Assembly: GCA_003221515.1 (NCBI GenBank)
Contig: QHSI01000111.1
Span: 1-59,273 of the forward strand
Direction of reading: 5' to 3'
Length of the DNA: 59,273 nt
DNA from: Candidatus Rokuibacteriota bacterium
GTDB lineage: Bacteria; Methylomirabilota; Methylomirabilia; Rokubacteriales; CSP1-6
The notes below the pieces were generated by a model. The model was given only the letters and a program-made list of their open reading frames with translations. It was not told where the DNA came from and ran no database searches. Below, piece after piece: positions 8,988-17,519 of the stretch; the first letter of the stretch is position 1, and each line of letters opens with the position of its first letter. Position numbers and translations under genes: made by a program.

Positions 8988-9310
8988 ATGCTGACCCACA
9001 TCGACCGCGCATTCCGCCCGAGCTTGATCGCCCAGGGCCTCGAGGACGTCGCGTGACGCGCGCCGAGTCGGAGCAGATGGTCACGGTGCTCAGAGAGCGC
9101 AACGTGCCCGTCACGTACATCACCTTCCCCGACGAGGGCCACGGCTTCCTGCGCCCGCCGAACCAGATCGCGTTCCGCGCCGTCACCGAGGCGTTCCTGG
9201 CCAAACACCTGGGCGGCGCCGCCGAGCCGATCGACCGCGCCCGCGACTTCAACGGCTCGACGCTCACCATCGAAGCCGGTGCCGACCTCGTCCCCGGCCT
9301 CGCCGACTAA
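8988..9310 (+). pseudogene. start of an unknown gene joined to the C-terminal end of an S9 peptidase
   Basis: A normal gene start is present: an extended -10-like TGCTAGCCT at 8957-8965, GGAGG, then ATG 8988 and 22 codons (MLTHIDRAFRPSLIAQGLED). That frame stops at 9056. In a second frame, from about 9047, the sequence reads VTRAESEQMVTVLRERN and FPDEGHGFLRPPNQIAF, the C-terminal end of S9 prolyl-oligopeptidase-type hydrolases including the catalytic His of DEGHGF. The Ser and Asp of the triad are absent. A deletion joining two genes explains this best. Confidence 0.7.
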
Positions 9311-9389
9311 CGGCCCGCCACCTCACGACCTGCGCGCGAGCGCCTGCCGAGTAGCCGCCCGGCCCACCGCCCGCCCGGACGGCGCGGCG

Positions 9390-10715
9390 CTAGGCTTTGT
9401 TGTGCCGGGCGTAAATCTCGTTGATGCGCTTGTCGCACTCCTCGAGCGCCTTCGCCGCCTCCCAGTTGTCGACCAATACCCGCTGGATCATCTTCGGGAT
9501 CACGTGCGTGTTGAGCACCTCCCCGGCCGCGGCCGTCGGTGACCCCGCATAGCTGACGGGCACGCCGGTCTCGGCCATGTTGATGAAGTGTTTGAACTCG
9601 GGCTTCTCGCGCCAGAACGGCGAGTCGAAGAGGCGCTTGTAGACCGGCACCCAGCGGCCGCCGGTCGACTGGATGATCCGGTCGTAGTTGGCCGGCTGCA
9701 TGAAGTACTCGATGAGTCCCTTGGCGATGTCGGGGTACGGGTTCTTCTTGAAGGCGCCGTACGACCACGTGTCGATCTGGTTGACGGTGCCCTTGGGCCC
9801 GGCCGGCACCGGGAAGAGCCCGGTCTTCTTCTGCAGATCCTTGTCGTTGGAGTCGAGGTACGCGTAGATGCTCGAGGGGTTCATGACGAAGGCCGCCTGC
9901 CTCGACTGGTAGGCCTTGTTGTTGCCGGAGTTGTCCCACGAGATCGCGCCCTGCGGGATGATCTTGTGCGTCTTGAACATCGCCTCGATCGTCTTCACCC
10001 CGGCCACGTTCGCGGCCGAGTTCATCACGACCGTCTTGTTGTCGGACTCGACCATCTTGCCGCCGTAGCACCAGAGGAGGTTCATCACGTTGTCGGTCGT
10101 GTCCTCGACCAGCCCGAGGCACATCCCGAAGGCGAAGAGACGCGGCGGCGACTGGATCTTCTTGCTGACCTCGATGAACTCGTCCCACGTCTTCGGGTAC
10201 TCGACCTTCGCCTGCTCGAGCAGGTCGAGCCGCGCGTGGACCGGCCACGGGTTGACGGCCAGCGGCACGCCGAGCGCGCGACCTTTGTAGAGCACGGCGG
10301 CCATGCTCGACTCGAAGATGCCCTTGGGCTCGCGGCGCATCTTGTTCACCTGGTCGGTCAGATCGATCAGGTGGCCCTGCGCGCCGTAGAACTGGACGTT
10401 CGACTCGTAGAGCCGGATCACGTCCGGCGGGTTGCCCGCCTCGATCGACGCCGCGAGCTTGGCGTTGGCCTGCTCGCCCGCGACCACCGCGTACTCGACC
10501 TCGGACTCCTTGAGCCCCGCGTGCTTGGCGGCGAACTCGTACACCTGCTCCTTCTGGAGCTGGTCGGCCAGCGGCGTGAAGTTCGGCAGGTGCCAGAACA
10601 CGAGCTTCTTGGCGCGCTGGGCCTGGCTCCGGCCCACCCGCCACCACGGCCCCGTCGCCGCCACGCCGGCCGCGCCGGCGAGCTTCAGGACATCGCGTCG
10701 ATGCATTCCGTGCAT
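9390..10715 (-). CDS. sugar ABC transporter substrate-binding protein
   Basis: A 441-residue extracellular solute-binding protein (SBP_bac_1/8 class). It has a twin-arginine-type leader, MHRRDVLKLAGAAGVAA, and the mature domain runs from KLVFWHLPNFTPLADQLQ to INEIYARHNKA. GAGGAGG lies 6-8 bases before ATG 10715; a second ATG three codons later is an alternative. It is the first of three genes in gene order from the left (binding protein, then two permeases), all on the minus strand. The permeases are transcribed first, so this is the distal gene. The ligand is probably a sugar or sugar-like compound. No cognate ATPase is nearby, so a shared MsmK-type ATPase is likely. Confidence 0.92.
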   Translation of the reverse strand: MHGMHRRDVLKLAGAAGVAATGPWWRVGRSQAQRAKKLVFWHLPNFTPLADQLQKEQVYEFAAKHAGLKESEVEYAVVAGEQANAKLAASIEAGNPPDVIRLYESNVQFYGAQGHLIDLTDQVNKMRREPKGIFESSMAAVLYKGRALGVPLAVNPWPVHARLDLLEQAKVEYPKTWDEFIEVSKKIQSPPRLFAFGMCLGLVEDTTDNVMNLLWCYGGKMVESDNKTVVMNSAANVAGVKTIEAMFKTHKIIPQGAISWDNSGNNKAYQSRQAAFVMNPSSIYAYLDSNDKDLQKKTGLFPVPAGPKGTVNQIDTWSYGAFKKNPYPDIAKGLIEYFMQPANYDRIIQSTGGRWVPVYKRLFDSPFWREKPEFKHFINMAETGVPVSYAGSPTAAAGEVLNTHVIPKMIQRVLVDNWEAAKALEECDKRINEIYARHNKA

Positions 10716-10732
10716 ACGACCTCCTCGAGACG

Positions 10733-11578
10733 TCAGCCCTTGACCGCGCCGAGTGTCAGGCCTTTGACGACCCAGCGCTGGAAGATGAGATACACGACGA
10801 GCGGCGGCAGGGCGCTCAGGAACGCGGCGCCCATCATGGGCCCCCAGAAAAAGACGTCCTCCACGATGAACAGCGTCAGGCCGGTGGTGATGGTCCGCAC
10901 CTCCACGCTGTTGACGAACACGTTGGCGTAGAGGAACTCGTTCCACGACTGGGTGAACGCGAAGAAGGCCACCACCGCCAGCGCCGGGAGCGACATGGGC
11001 AGGATGATGCGGAAGAGAGTGCCCAGGCGGCCGCAGCCGTCGACGAGCGCCGCCTCCTCCAGCTCGAGCGGCACCGAGTGGAAGTAGCCCATGAGGAGCC
11101 AGGTGGAGAAGGGCACGCTGAAGCTGAAGTACGTGAGGATCAGCCCCTGGTGGGTGTCGATAAGGCGCAGCACCGACAGCACCGCGAAGAGCGGGATGAA
11201 GAGGAGCGCGGGCGGCACCAGATACGAGACGACGAGCCCGCGAGCGATGAGGGCGCGGCCCGGAAATCGCAATCGGGCCAGGGCGTAGGCGCCCAGGCAC
11301 CCGAACAGGAGCGACGCGAGCGTGTTCGCTCCGGCGATGATCGCGCTGTTGCGCACGTACTTCAGGAACGGCGTCGTCGTGAAGACGCGCGCGTAGCCGG
11401 CGAGGGTCGGCTGGTGCGGGTAGAGCGTCGCCTCGAAGCCATAGATCTCGCGATCGGGCTTGAGTGACGTCACGATCATCCAGTAGAAGGGCACCAGCGT
11501 CCACACCAGCAAGAGGACCAGCAGCACGTTGCCGATCCATTTCAAGAGCCGCCGTGAGCCCGACCTCGTTCGCGGCAT
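10733..11578 (-). CDS. sugar ABC transporter permease, MalG type
   Basis: A 281-residue inner-membrane permease with about six hydrophobic segments. The ABC ATPase-docking loop is visible as ELEEAALVDGCGRLGTLFRI at about residues 184-203, matching the EAA-x3-G pattern. The N-terminal LVWTLVPFYWMIVTSLKPDR and the C-terminal QRWVVKGLTLGAVKG are typical of the MalG/CUT1 group. It lies 3 bp downstream of the other permease and 17 bp upstream of the binding protein, so all three form one operon. Confidence 0.93.
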   Translation of the reverse strand: MPRTRSGSRRLLKWIGNVLLVLLLVWTLVPFYWMIVTSLKPDREIYGFEATLYPHQPTLAGYARVFTTTPFLKYVRNSAIIAGANTLASLLFGCLGAYALARLRFPGRALIARGLVVSYLVPPALLFIPLFAVLSVLRLIDTHQGLILTYFSFSVPFSTWLLMGYFHSVPLELEEAALVDGCGRLGTLFRIILPMSLPALAVVAFFAFTQSWNEFLYANVFVNSVEVRTITTGLTLFIVEDVFFWGPMMGAAFLSALPPLVVYLIFQRWVVKGLTLGAVKG

Positions 11579-11581
11579 CGT

Positions 11582-12574
11582 CTACTCGTCGGCCTGACGC
11601 AGCATGCGCCGCGTGAGCACGATGATGAGAACCACCAGCAGCGGGAAGAACACGAGCGACACCGCCGCACCCATCCCGAGCCGGCGGGCGCCGAGGGCGG
11701 TCGTGTAGGCGAGGTGCGGGAAGATCTCGGTGCGACTGGCCGGGCCGCCGCGCGTCAGGATCAGCACGAACTGGAGGTTCGTCGCGGTCCAGATTGTCGA
11801 CAGCATCACCGTCGTGAGGAAGATGGTCCGCAGCCGCGGCACCGTCACGAAGAAGAACTGCTGCACGACCGACGCGCCATCGATCTCCGCCGCCTCGTAC
11901 AGCTCCTTGGGGATGGCCTGCAGCCCCGCCAGGAACGTCATCGAATAGAAGGGCGTCCCGGACCACACCACAACCGCGATCACGCAGCCCATGGCCAGTC
12001 GCGGGTCGGAGAGCCACGAGATGATGTCGCTCGTGAGGTGGAAGGTGATCAAGAAGTTGTTGAGGAGCCCGCTGAGATCGTCGAAGATCCAGCGCCAGTT
12101 CAGCGCCACGATGACGACCGGCACCGCCCACGGCACGAACAGGAGCGTGCGGAAGAAATTGTTGACGCGTCGCTCCTGATCGAGGACGAGCGCCATCGTG
12201 AGCCCCAGCGCGAACTTCAGCGCGATCGCCACCGCGGTATACAACACGCTGTTCCACGCCGTGCGCAGGAAGACCTCGTCGCGGAGCAGATCCAGATAGT
12301 TGTCGAGGGCCACGAACCGCCCGGGCGCGCCGACCATCTTGTCTTGCAGGCTGAGGTAGATCGCCGAGGCGAACGGATAGGCGACGAGGAAGACGATGAC
12401 GAGGAGCGTCGGCGTCAGCAGGCCGTAGGCGAGCCACGCCTCTTGCCGGAGCGTCGCGGAGTGCCGCGGCCGCCGCGCGGTCGCCGGCGCTCGAACCAGC
12501 AATTCTTCGCGCAGAGCATCCGGCTGGCCGGCCGACAACGCCACGCGCGGATTATGTGCACGCGACGTGAGCAC
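11582..12574 (-). CDS. sugar ABC transporter permease, MalF type
   Basis: A 330-residue permease. The first 43 residues are cytoplasmic and Arg/Ala-rich. The first membrane segment (YGLLTPTLLVIVFLVAYPFA) and the docking loop ELYEAAEIDGASVVQQFFFV follow the MalF/UgpA pattern. GTG 12574 is the proposed start because it is the first in frame, but the Shine-Dalgarno match is poor and a start closer to the first membrane helix is possible. It is the first gene of the three-gene importer operon. The operon's leader holds a tandem repeat and copies of the recurrent GC-rich element. Confidence 0.9.
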   Translation of the reverse strand: MLTSRAHNPRVALSAGQPDALREELLVRAPATARRPRHSATLRQEAWLAYGLLTPTLLVIVFLVAYPFASAIYLSLQDKMVGAPGRFVALDNYLDLLRDEVFLRTAWNSVLYTAVAIALKFALGLTMALVLDQERRVNNFFRTLLFVPWAVPVVIVALNWRWIFDDLSGLLNNFLITFHLTSDIISWLSDPRLAMGCVIAVVVWSGTPFYSMTFLAGLQAIPKELYEAAEIDGASVVQQFFFVTVPRLRTIFLTTVMLSTIWTATNLQFVLILTRGGPASRTEIFPHLAYTTALGARRLGMGAAVSLVFFPLLVVLIIVLTRRMLRQADE

Positions 12575-12579
12575 GTCAA

Positions 12580-12607
12580 GCGAGCGCGTTACCGCGAGCG
12601 CGTTACC
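12580..12607. repeat. 14-bp tandem duplication
   Basis: GCGAGCGCGTTACC occurs twice without a gap, just upstream of the minus-strand permease start. It could be an operator or replication slippage; nothing in the sequence decides between these. Confidence 0.8.
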
Positions 12608-12612
12608 CCGCG

Positions 12613-12728
12613 GTGCGCGCCGCAGGCCGTCGCGGGGCCGCCGTGCGAGCCGCCGGGCCGGCCGGGGGCTGGGGCCCCAGGCCCGAGGCGAGCGATGCGA
12701 ACAGTCCCGTCGGCCGAGGCGTGGCTAT
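12613..12728 (+). repeat. recurrent GC-rich leader element, expanded copy
   Basis: The left end GTGCGCGCCGCAGGCCGTCG and the right end GGCCGAGGCGTGGCTAT match the other copies in the window, and GGCTGGGGCCCC from the core is also present. About 60 extra bases split the core, so this copy is 116 bp instead of about 55. It points towards the Liv operon. Confidence 0.7.
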
Positions 12729-12832
12729 GACGAGAAGAACCCGAGCCGGGGTGCCGCGTCGGCGGCGCCGGCGTCGAAGCCGGACACGCCCACGCCGACG
12801 AGCCGCACCGGTCGCGGGATGGACGATCACCC
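12725..12832 (-). pseudogene. C-terminal tail of a DinB-type DNA polymerase IV, remnant
   Basis: A minus-strand frame between two stops reads IPRPVRLVGVGVSGFD, then AGAADAAPRLGFFSS and TAG. RPVRL-x-GVGVSG is the signature of the little-finger domain at the very end of DNA polymerase IV. Nothing upstream (12833-12921) encodes the rest. Its stop codon overlaps the end of the leader element at 12613-12728. It is best read as a gene remnant left in the 410-bp gap between the two transporter operons. Confidence 0.55.
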
Positions 12833-12921
12833 GCGAGCGTCGAACCGAGACACGACCAACGCGACGGCGGGCTTGAATACCGGAGCCGACCGCGCGAGAC
12901 TCGACCGGCTCATGATCGGAA

Positions 12922-12967
12922 GTGTGCGCCGCAAGCCGTCGCGGGGGTTCGGGTCCGGCGCGGCCAA
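12922..12967 (+). repeat. recurrent GC-rich leader element, partial copy before livJ
   Basis: The left half is well conserved (GTGTGCGCCGCAAGCCGTCG) and the core is shortened (CGGGGGTTCGGGTCCGG). The end, GCGCGGCCAAT, stands 18 bases before the livJ ATG and directly in front of its AGGAGGAGAG ribosome site. The orientation relative to the gene is the same as in the copies before the minus-strand genes at 24219, 44938 and 46084. Confidence 0.65.
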
Positions 12968-12984
12968 TCACAGGAGGAGAGACG

Positions 12985-14181
12985 ATGAGGATCCGAGCGA
13001 GCATCGCGGCCGTCGTGATCGCGCCGCTGGCGGCCGTTGTCGGCACCGTGGTGATGGGCGGGGCGCAGGACAAGACCCTGTCGATCGGTGTCCTGGGGCC
13101 GCTCTCGGGCGGCGCGGCGTCTTACGGCGTCGAGCTGGTCCGCGGCGCCGAGATGAAGGCGGACGAGATCAACAAGGCCGGCGGGCTCAAGGTCGGCGCC
13201 GACACGTACCGGATCAAGCTCGTGAGCTACGACCACAAGGCGCTCGCGGCCGACGCCGCCACCGCCGCCAACAAGCTCGTGTTCCAGGACAAGGTGAAGT
13301 ACATCATCGGCAACGCCGTGGGCGCGACCTGCAACGCGGTTCAGACCGTGACCGAGCCGGAGAAGGTGCTGTTCTCGTTCGTGTGCTGGGGCACCAACAA
13401 CCTCGGCCCCGACAAGCCGCACTCGTTCCGGGTCATGCTGAGCCAGTGGGAAGTGGCCGAGCCGTTCTATCGCTGGGTGAAGGAGAAGCACCCGCAGATC
13501 AAACGCGTCGCGGCGATCTCGCCGAACGACACGAGCGGCAAGGACACCAACACCGCCGTCGTGAAGGCGCTGAAGGCGCTGGGGTTCGAGGTGGCCGCCG
13601 ACGAGTACTACGAGCGCGGCACCAAGGACTTCTACCCGATCCTCACCAAGATCCTGGCCGCCAAGCCCGACATGCTGGACGTCGCGGCGGCGCCGGCCGG
13701 CGAGGGCGGGCTCATCCTGAAGCAGGCGCGCGAGCTCGGCTTCAAGGGCGCCAAGGGCTGGACCGCGGGCACCAACCCGTTCACGATCATCGGCGTCGCC
13801 GGCAAGGACGCGGCCGAGGGCGTCTGGAGCCCGGCCAACATCAACGTCAGGAGCGACTTCGTCAGCGCGACGGTGCGGCGGTTCGGCGCGGAGTACGAGA
13901 AGCGCTACAACGAGGTGCCGGGCGTCATCGCCGTCGCCAACTACGCGGCGTTCGACGTGATCACGAAGGCGATGCAGGAGGCGCGCTCGCTCGACACCGA
14001 CAAGGTCCTGGCGGCGCTCACCCAGAAGCCCTTCGAGACGGTGTGGGGACGGCTGGTCATCGGTGGCAAGGAGACCTACGGGATCGACCGCCAGTTCCTG
14101 TACCCGGTCGTGATCAGTGAGGTGCGTGACGGCAAGGTTGTCGACATCGCGCAGGTGCTGCCGACGGCGCTGAAGAAGTAG
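12985..14181 (+). CDS. livJ: branched-chain amino acid-type ABC binding protein
   Basis: A 398-residue periplasmic binding protein (Peripla_BP_6). The signal peptide ends near GGAQDKTL. The family pattern follows: IGVLGPLSGGAASYGVEL, DEINKAGGLKVG, SYDHKALAADAATAANKL. ATG 12985 has AGGAGGAG 6-13 bases upstream, which settles the start against a reading 21 codons longer. It is first in the operon livJ-H-M-G-F plus an acyl-CoA synthetase. In this lineage such systems often import aromatic or organic acids rather than Leu/Ile/Val; the synthetase at the operon end supports a carboxylic-acid ligand (inference). Confidence 0.93.
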   Translation: MRIRASIAAVVIAPLAAVVGTVVMGGAQDKTLSIGVLGPLSGGAASYGVELVRGAEMKADEINKAGGLKVGADTYRIKLVSYDHKALAADAATAANKLVFQDKVKYIIGNAVGATCNAVQTVTEPEKVLFSFVCWGTNNLGPDKPHSFRVMLSQWEVAEPFYRWVKEKHPQIKRVAAISPNDTSGKDTNTAVVKALKALGFEVAADEYYERGTKDFYPILTKILAAKPDMLDVAAAPAGEGGLILKQARELGFKGAKGWTAGTNPFTIIGVAGKDAAEGVWSPANINVRSDFVSATVRRFGAEYEKRYNEVPGVIAVANYAAFDVITKAMQEARSLDTDKVLAALTQKPFETVWGRLVIGGKETYGIDRQFLYPVVISEVRDGKVVDIAQVLPTALKK

Positions 14182-14196
14182 CGGCGTTGACCGGCG

Positions 14197-15057
14197 GTGT
14201 CGATCGATCTTCTCGTCCAGGCGCTGCTCAACGGCTTCGGGCTGGCGATGGTGTACGTGCTCGTCGCCCTCGGCCTCACGCTGATCTTCTCGATCCTCGA
14301 GATCATCAACTTCGCCCACGGTGAGTTCTACATGCTCGGGGGCTATGTCACCTACTACGTCTTCGCCGTCTTCGGGGTCAACTACTTCGCGACGCTCGGC
14401 TTCGCCATCCTCGCCGTGGGTCTGGCGGGGGTGGTGGCCGAGCGGCTGATCTTCCGTTACCTGAGGGGCAAGACTCTCAACGCGTTCATCGTGTCGCTCG
14501 GCCTGCTCTGGGTCATGCAGGCCTCCGCCCAGCTCTCCTTCGGCGTCCTCGACAAGCCCGTGCCCTCGGCCTTCTCGGGCATCGTGCGCGCCTTCGGGCT
14601 CGTGATCTCGGTCGAGCGGCTCGTGGTCTCGCTCTCGGCCATCGTCCTGATCGCGGCGCTCTACCTGTTCTTGCGCTGGAGCCGTCCGGGTCGTGCGATG
14701 CGGGCGGTGGCGCAGGACGCCGACGCGGCAGCGCTCCAGGGCGTCGACATCGAGCTGGTCTCCGCCCTGGGCTTCGGGATCGGGTGCGCGCTCGCGGGCG
14801 GCGCCGGCGGGCTGCTGGCCCCGGTGTTCGCGGTGAGCCCGGCGATGGGGGCGCTGCCGGTCGTCAAGGCGTTCATCATCATCATCATCGGCGGCATGGG
14901 GAGCCTGCCCGGCGCGGTGGTCGGCGGGCTCCTGCTGGGCTCGGTGGAGGGGCTCGGCTCGCTGTTCATGGGGAGCGCCGCCGTGAACGTCCTGGGATTC
15001 CTCGTGGTGATCCTCGTCCTGCTGGTCCGTCCGCGTGGGCTCTTCGGTGGAGCCTAG
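14197..15057 (+). CDS. livH: branched-chain amino acid-type ABC permease LivH
   Basis: A 286-residue permease with about eight hydrophobic segments. INFAHGEFYMLGGY near residue 31 is the LivH hallmark. The ATPase-coupling region is RAVAQDADAAALQGVD. The C-terminal IIIIGGMGSLPGAVVGG pattern is conserved. It starts at GTG 14197, 15 bp after livJ; its 3' end overlaps livM by 23 bp. Confidence 0.93.
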   Translation: MSIDLLVQALLNGFGLAMVYVLVALGLTLIFSILEIINFAHGEFYMLGGYVTYYVFAVFGVNYFATLGFAILAVGLAGVVAERLIFRYLRGKTLNAFIVSLGLLWVMQASAQLSFGVLDKPVPSAFSGIVRAFGLVISVERLVVSLSAIVLIAALYLFLRWSRPGRAMRAVAQDADAAALQGVDIELVSALGFGIGCALAGGAGGLLAPVFAVSPAMGALPVVKAFIIIIIGGMGSLPGAVVGGLLLGSVEGLGSLFMGSAAVNVLGFLVVILVLLVRPRGLFGGA

Positions 15058-16057
15058 CCGCGGCCTCAGCGCGCCGCCGGGGCGCGCTCTCGGCGCGCCG
15101 ATCGCGGGTCTGGCGCTGCTCGCGGCGGGTGTCGTCGCGCTCCCGCAGCTGACCCGCGACTCGTACTACCTCGACGTCGCCACGACCATCCTCATGAACC
15201 TGGCGCTCACGATGAGCCTGCGGCTTCAAGTAAGCACCGGACAGCTCAACATGGCCCACATCTCGTTCATGGGGATCGGCGCCTACGCCTCCGCCTTGCT
15301 GGTGACGCGCGTCGGGATCTCGTTCTGGGCGGCGCTGCCGATCGCGGCCGTGGTGGCCGCGTTGCTCGCGTTCCCCATCGGGGGCCTGGCGCTTCGCGTG
15401 ACCGGGCCCTACTACTTCCTGATCACGTTCGCGTTCTCGGAGGTCGTCCGGCTCTTCTTCAACAATTTCTTCGTCGACCTGTTCGGCGGGCCGTCCGGGC
15501 TCGTCGGCATCCCGAAGCCGAGCGCGCTGCCGTGGTTCGGCCGCGCGCTCACCTTCACCACCAAGCTGGAGCTCTACACCCTGATGGCGGCGCTGCTCCT
15601 CGTCACGGCCGCTGTGCTGGTCAGGCTCGAGCACTCGCGGTTCGGGCTCGTCGCGAGCGCGATCCGCCAGGGCGATCTGCTGGCCGAAACGCTCGGCGTG
15701 AACGTCTTCCGCTACAAGCTCACGGCGTACGTCGTGGGCAGCCTGGTGGCGGGCGTGGCCGGCGCCTTCTTCGCCCATTCGCATCAGGTGCTGCACTCGA
15801 GCGACTTCGGTCTGGAGCCGATGGTGCTGCTGGTCGTCTTCACCGTGATCGGCGGAACGGGGAGCGTGTGGGGGCCGGTGGCGGGCACCGTGCTCATGAC
15901 GATCGCGGGCGAGCTCCTGCGCGAGCTGCACCACTACGAGTCGCTGGTGTTCGGCGTCGTCCTGATCCTCACGATGCTCTGGGCGCCCGACGGGCTCGTC
16001 GCGCTGCCGGGCAAGCTCGCGCGGCGACGGCGTGTGGGAGTGTCCCTTGCCCCTTGA
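15035..16057 (+). CDS. livM: branched-chain amino acid-type ABC permease LivM
   Basis: A 340-residue permease with about nine membrane segments. The sequence shows VSTGQLNMAHISFMGIGAYA, the conserved coupling motif SAIRQGDLLAETLGVNV and FTVIGGTGSVWGPVAG. GTG 15035 is taken as the start, overlapping livH by 23 bp; GTG 15047 is equally possible. It overlaps livG by 26 bp, so translation is coupled along the operon. Confidence 0.92.
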   Translation: MGSSVEPSRGLSAPPGRALGAPIAGLALLAAGVVALPQLTRDSYYLDVATTILMNLALTMSLRLQVSTGQLNMAHISFMGIGAYASALLVTRVGISFWAALPIAAVVAALLAFPIGGLALRVTGPYYFLITFAFSEVVRLFFNNFFVDLFGGPSGLVGIPKPSALPWFGRALTFTTKLELYTLMAALLLVTAAVLVRLEHSRFGLVASAIRQGDLLAETLGVNVFRYKLTAYVVGSLVAGVAGAFFAHSHQVLHSSDFGLEPMVLLVVFTVIGGTGSVWGPVAGTVLMTIAGELLRELHHYESLVFGVVLILTMLWAPDGLVALPGKLARRRRVGVSLAP

Positions 16058-16806
16058 GCTACGCTCGGTCGGCCGGCGCTTCGGCGGGCTGCAGGCCGTC
16101 GCCGATCTCTCGATGACCGTCGCCCCGTCGACGATCCACGGGCTGATCGGTCCCAACGGCGCCGGGAAGAGCACGGTGTTCAACCTGATCACCGGCGTCA
16201 TCCCGCTCACGTCCGGCGCGGTCTTCTTCAAGGGCGAGCGGATCTCGGGGCTCCGTCCGGCCGAGATCTGCCGGCTGGGCATCGCGCGCACGTTCCAGGC
16301 CACGACGCTGTTCCGTGAGTACACCGTCCTCCAGAACGTGCTCGTCGCCGCCCACCTGCTGTCGGCGCCCGGCCTCGGATCGGCGCTCCTGTGGTCGAGC
16401 CGGTATCGCGAGCGAGAGCGACGCGCCCGCGAGCGCGGCCTGGCGCTCCTGCAGACGCTTCACCTCGCTGGGCTCGCCGATCAGGTGGCCGGGACGCTTC
16501 CCCATCGAGACCAGAAGGCGCTCGCGCTCGCGATGGTTCTCGCCACCGGCGCCGAGCTCGTGATCCTGGACGAGCCGATGGCCGGGCTGGCCGCTCAGGA
16601 GAAGGCGGAGACGACGAGCGTCCTCCAGCGGCTCCGCGAGCAGGGACTCACCGTGCTCCTCGTGGAGCACGACATGAAGGCGGTCATGGGCGTGTGCGAC
16701 ACCGTCACGGTCCTCGATCACGGGCTGCGCATCGCGGAGGGGACGCCACGCGAGATCCAGGCCAACCCGGCCGTGATCGAGGCATACCTGGGCGTGGAGG
16801 AGCCGG

Positions 16807-16814
<8 letters not shown>
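16032..16814 (+). CDS. livG: Liv ABC ATPase LivG, altered signature motif
   Basis: A 260-residue cytoplasmic ATPase. Walker A is GPNGAGKS near residue 42 and Walker B is LVILDEP near residue 178; the switch His is in LLVEHDMKAVMG. The ABC signature reads LPHRDQ: the Gly that normally contacts ATP across the dimer (LSGGQ, or LPxGDQ in this subfamily) is Arg, and one base (CGA for GGA) separates the two. If real, this would weaken ATP hydrolysis at one site of the LivG/LivF dimer. The start codon is GTG 16032; TTG 16047 is an alternative. Confidence 0.9.
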
Positions 16815-17514
<700 letters not shown>

Positions 17515-17519
17515 TCAGC

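Noticed and set aside
9056-9058. TGA near the S9 fragment as a second selenocysteine codon
   Set aside because: Reading through does not connect to the peptidase, which is in a different frame.
9390-12437. One 1015-codon minus-strand frame covering the sugar importer
   Set aside because: Only the final 441 codons are a real protein (the binding protein). The rest is a shadow of the two permeases.
12580-12607. Start of a CRISPR or iteron array
   Set aside because: There are only two tandem units with no spacers, and no cas or replication genes nearby.
14860-14900. His-rich stretch in an alternative frame within livH
   Set aside because: It is the shifted reading of the ATC repeats encoding the poly-Ile membrane segment of LivH.
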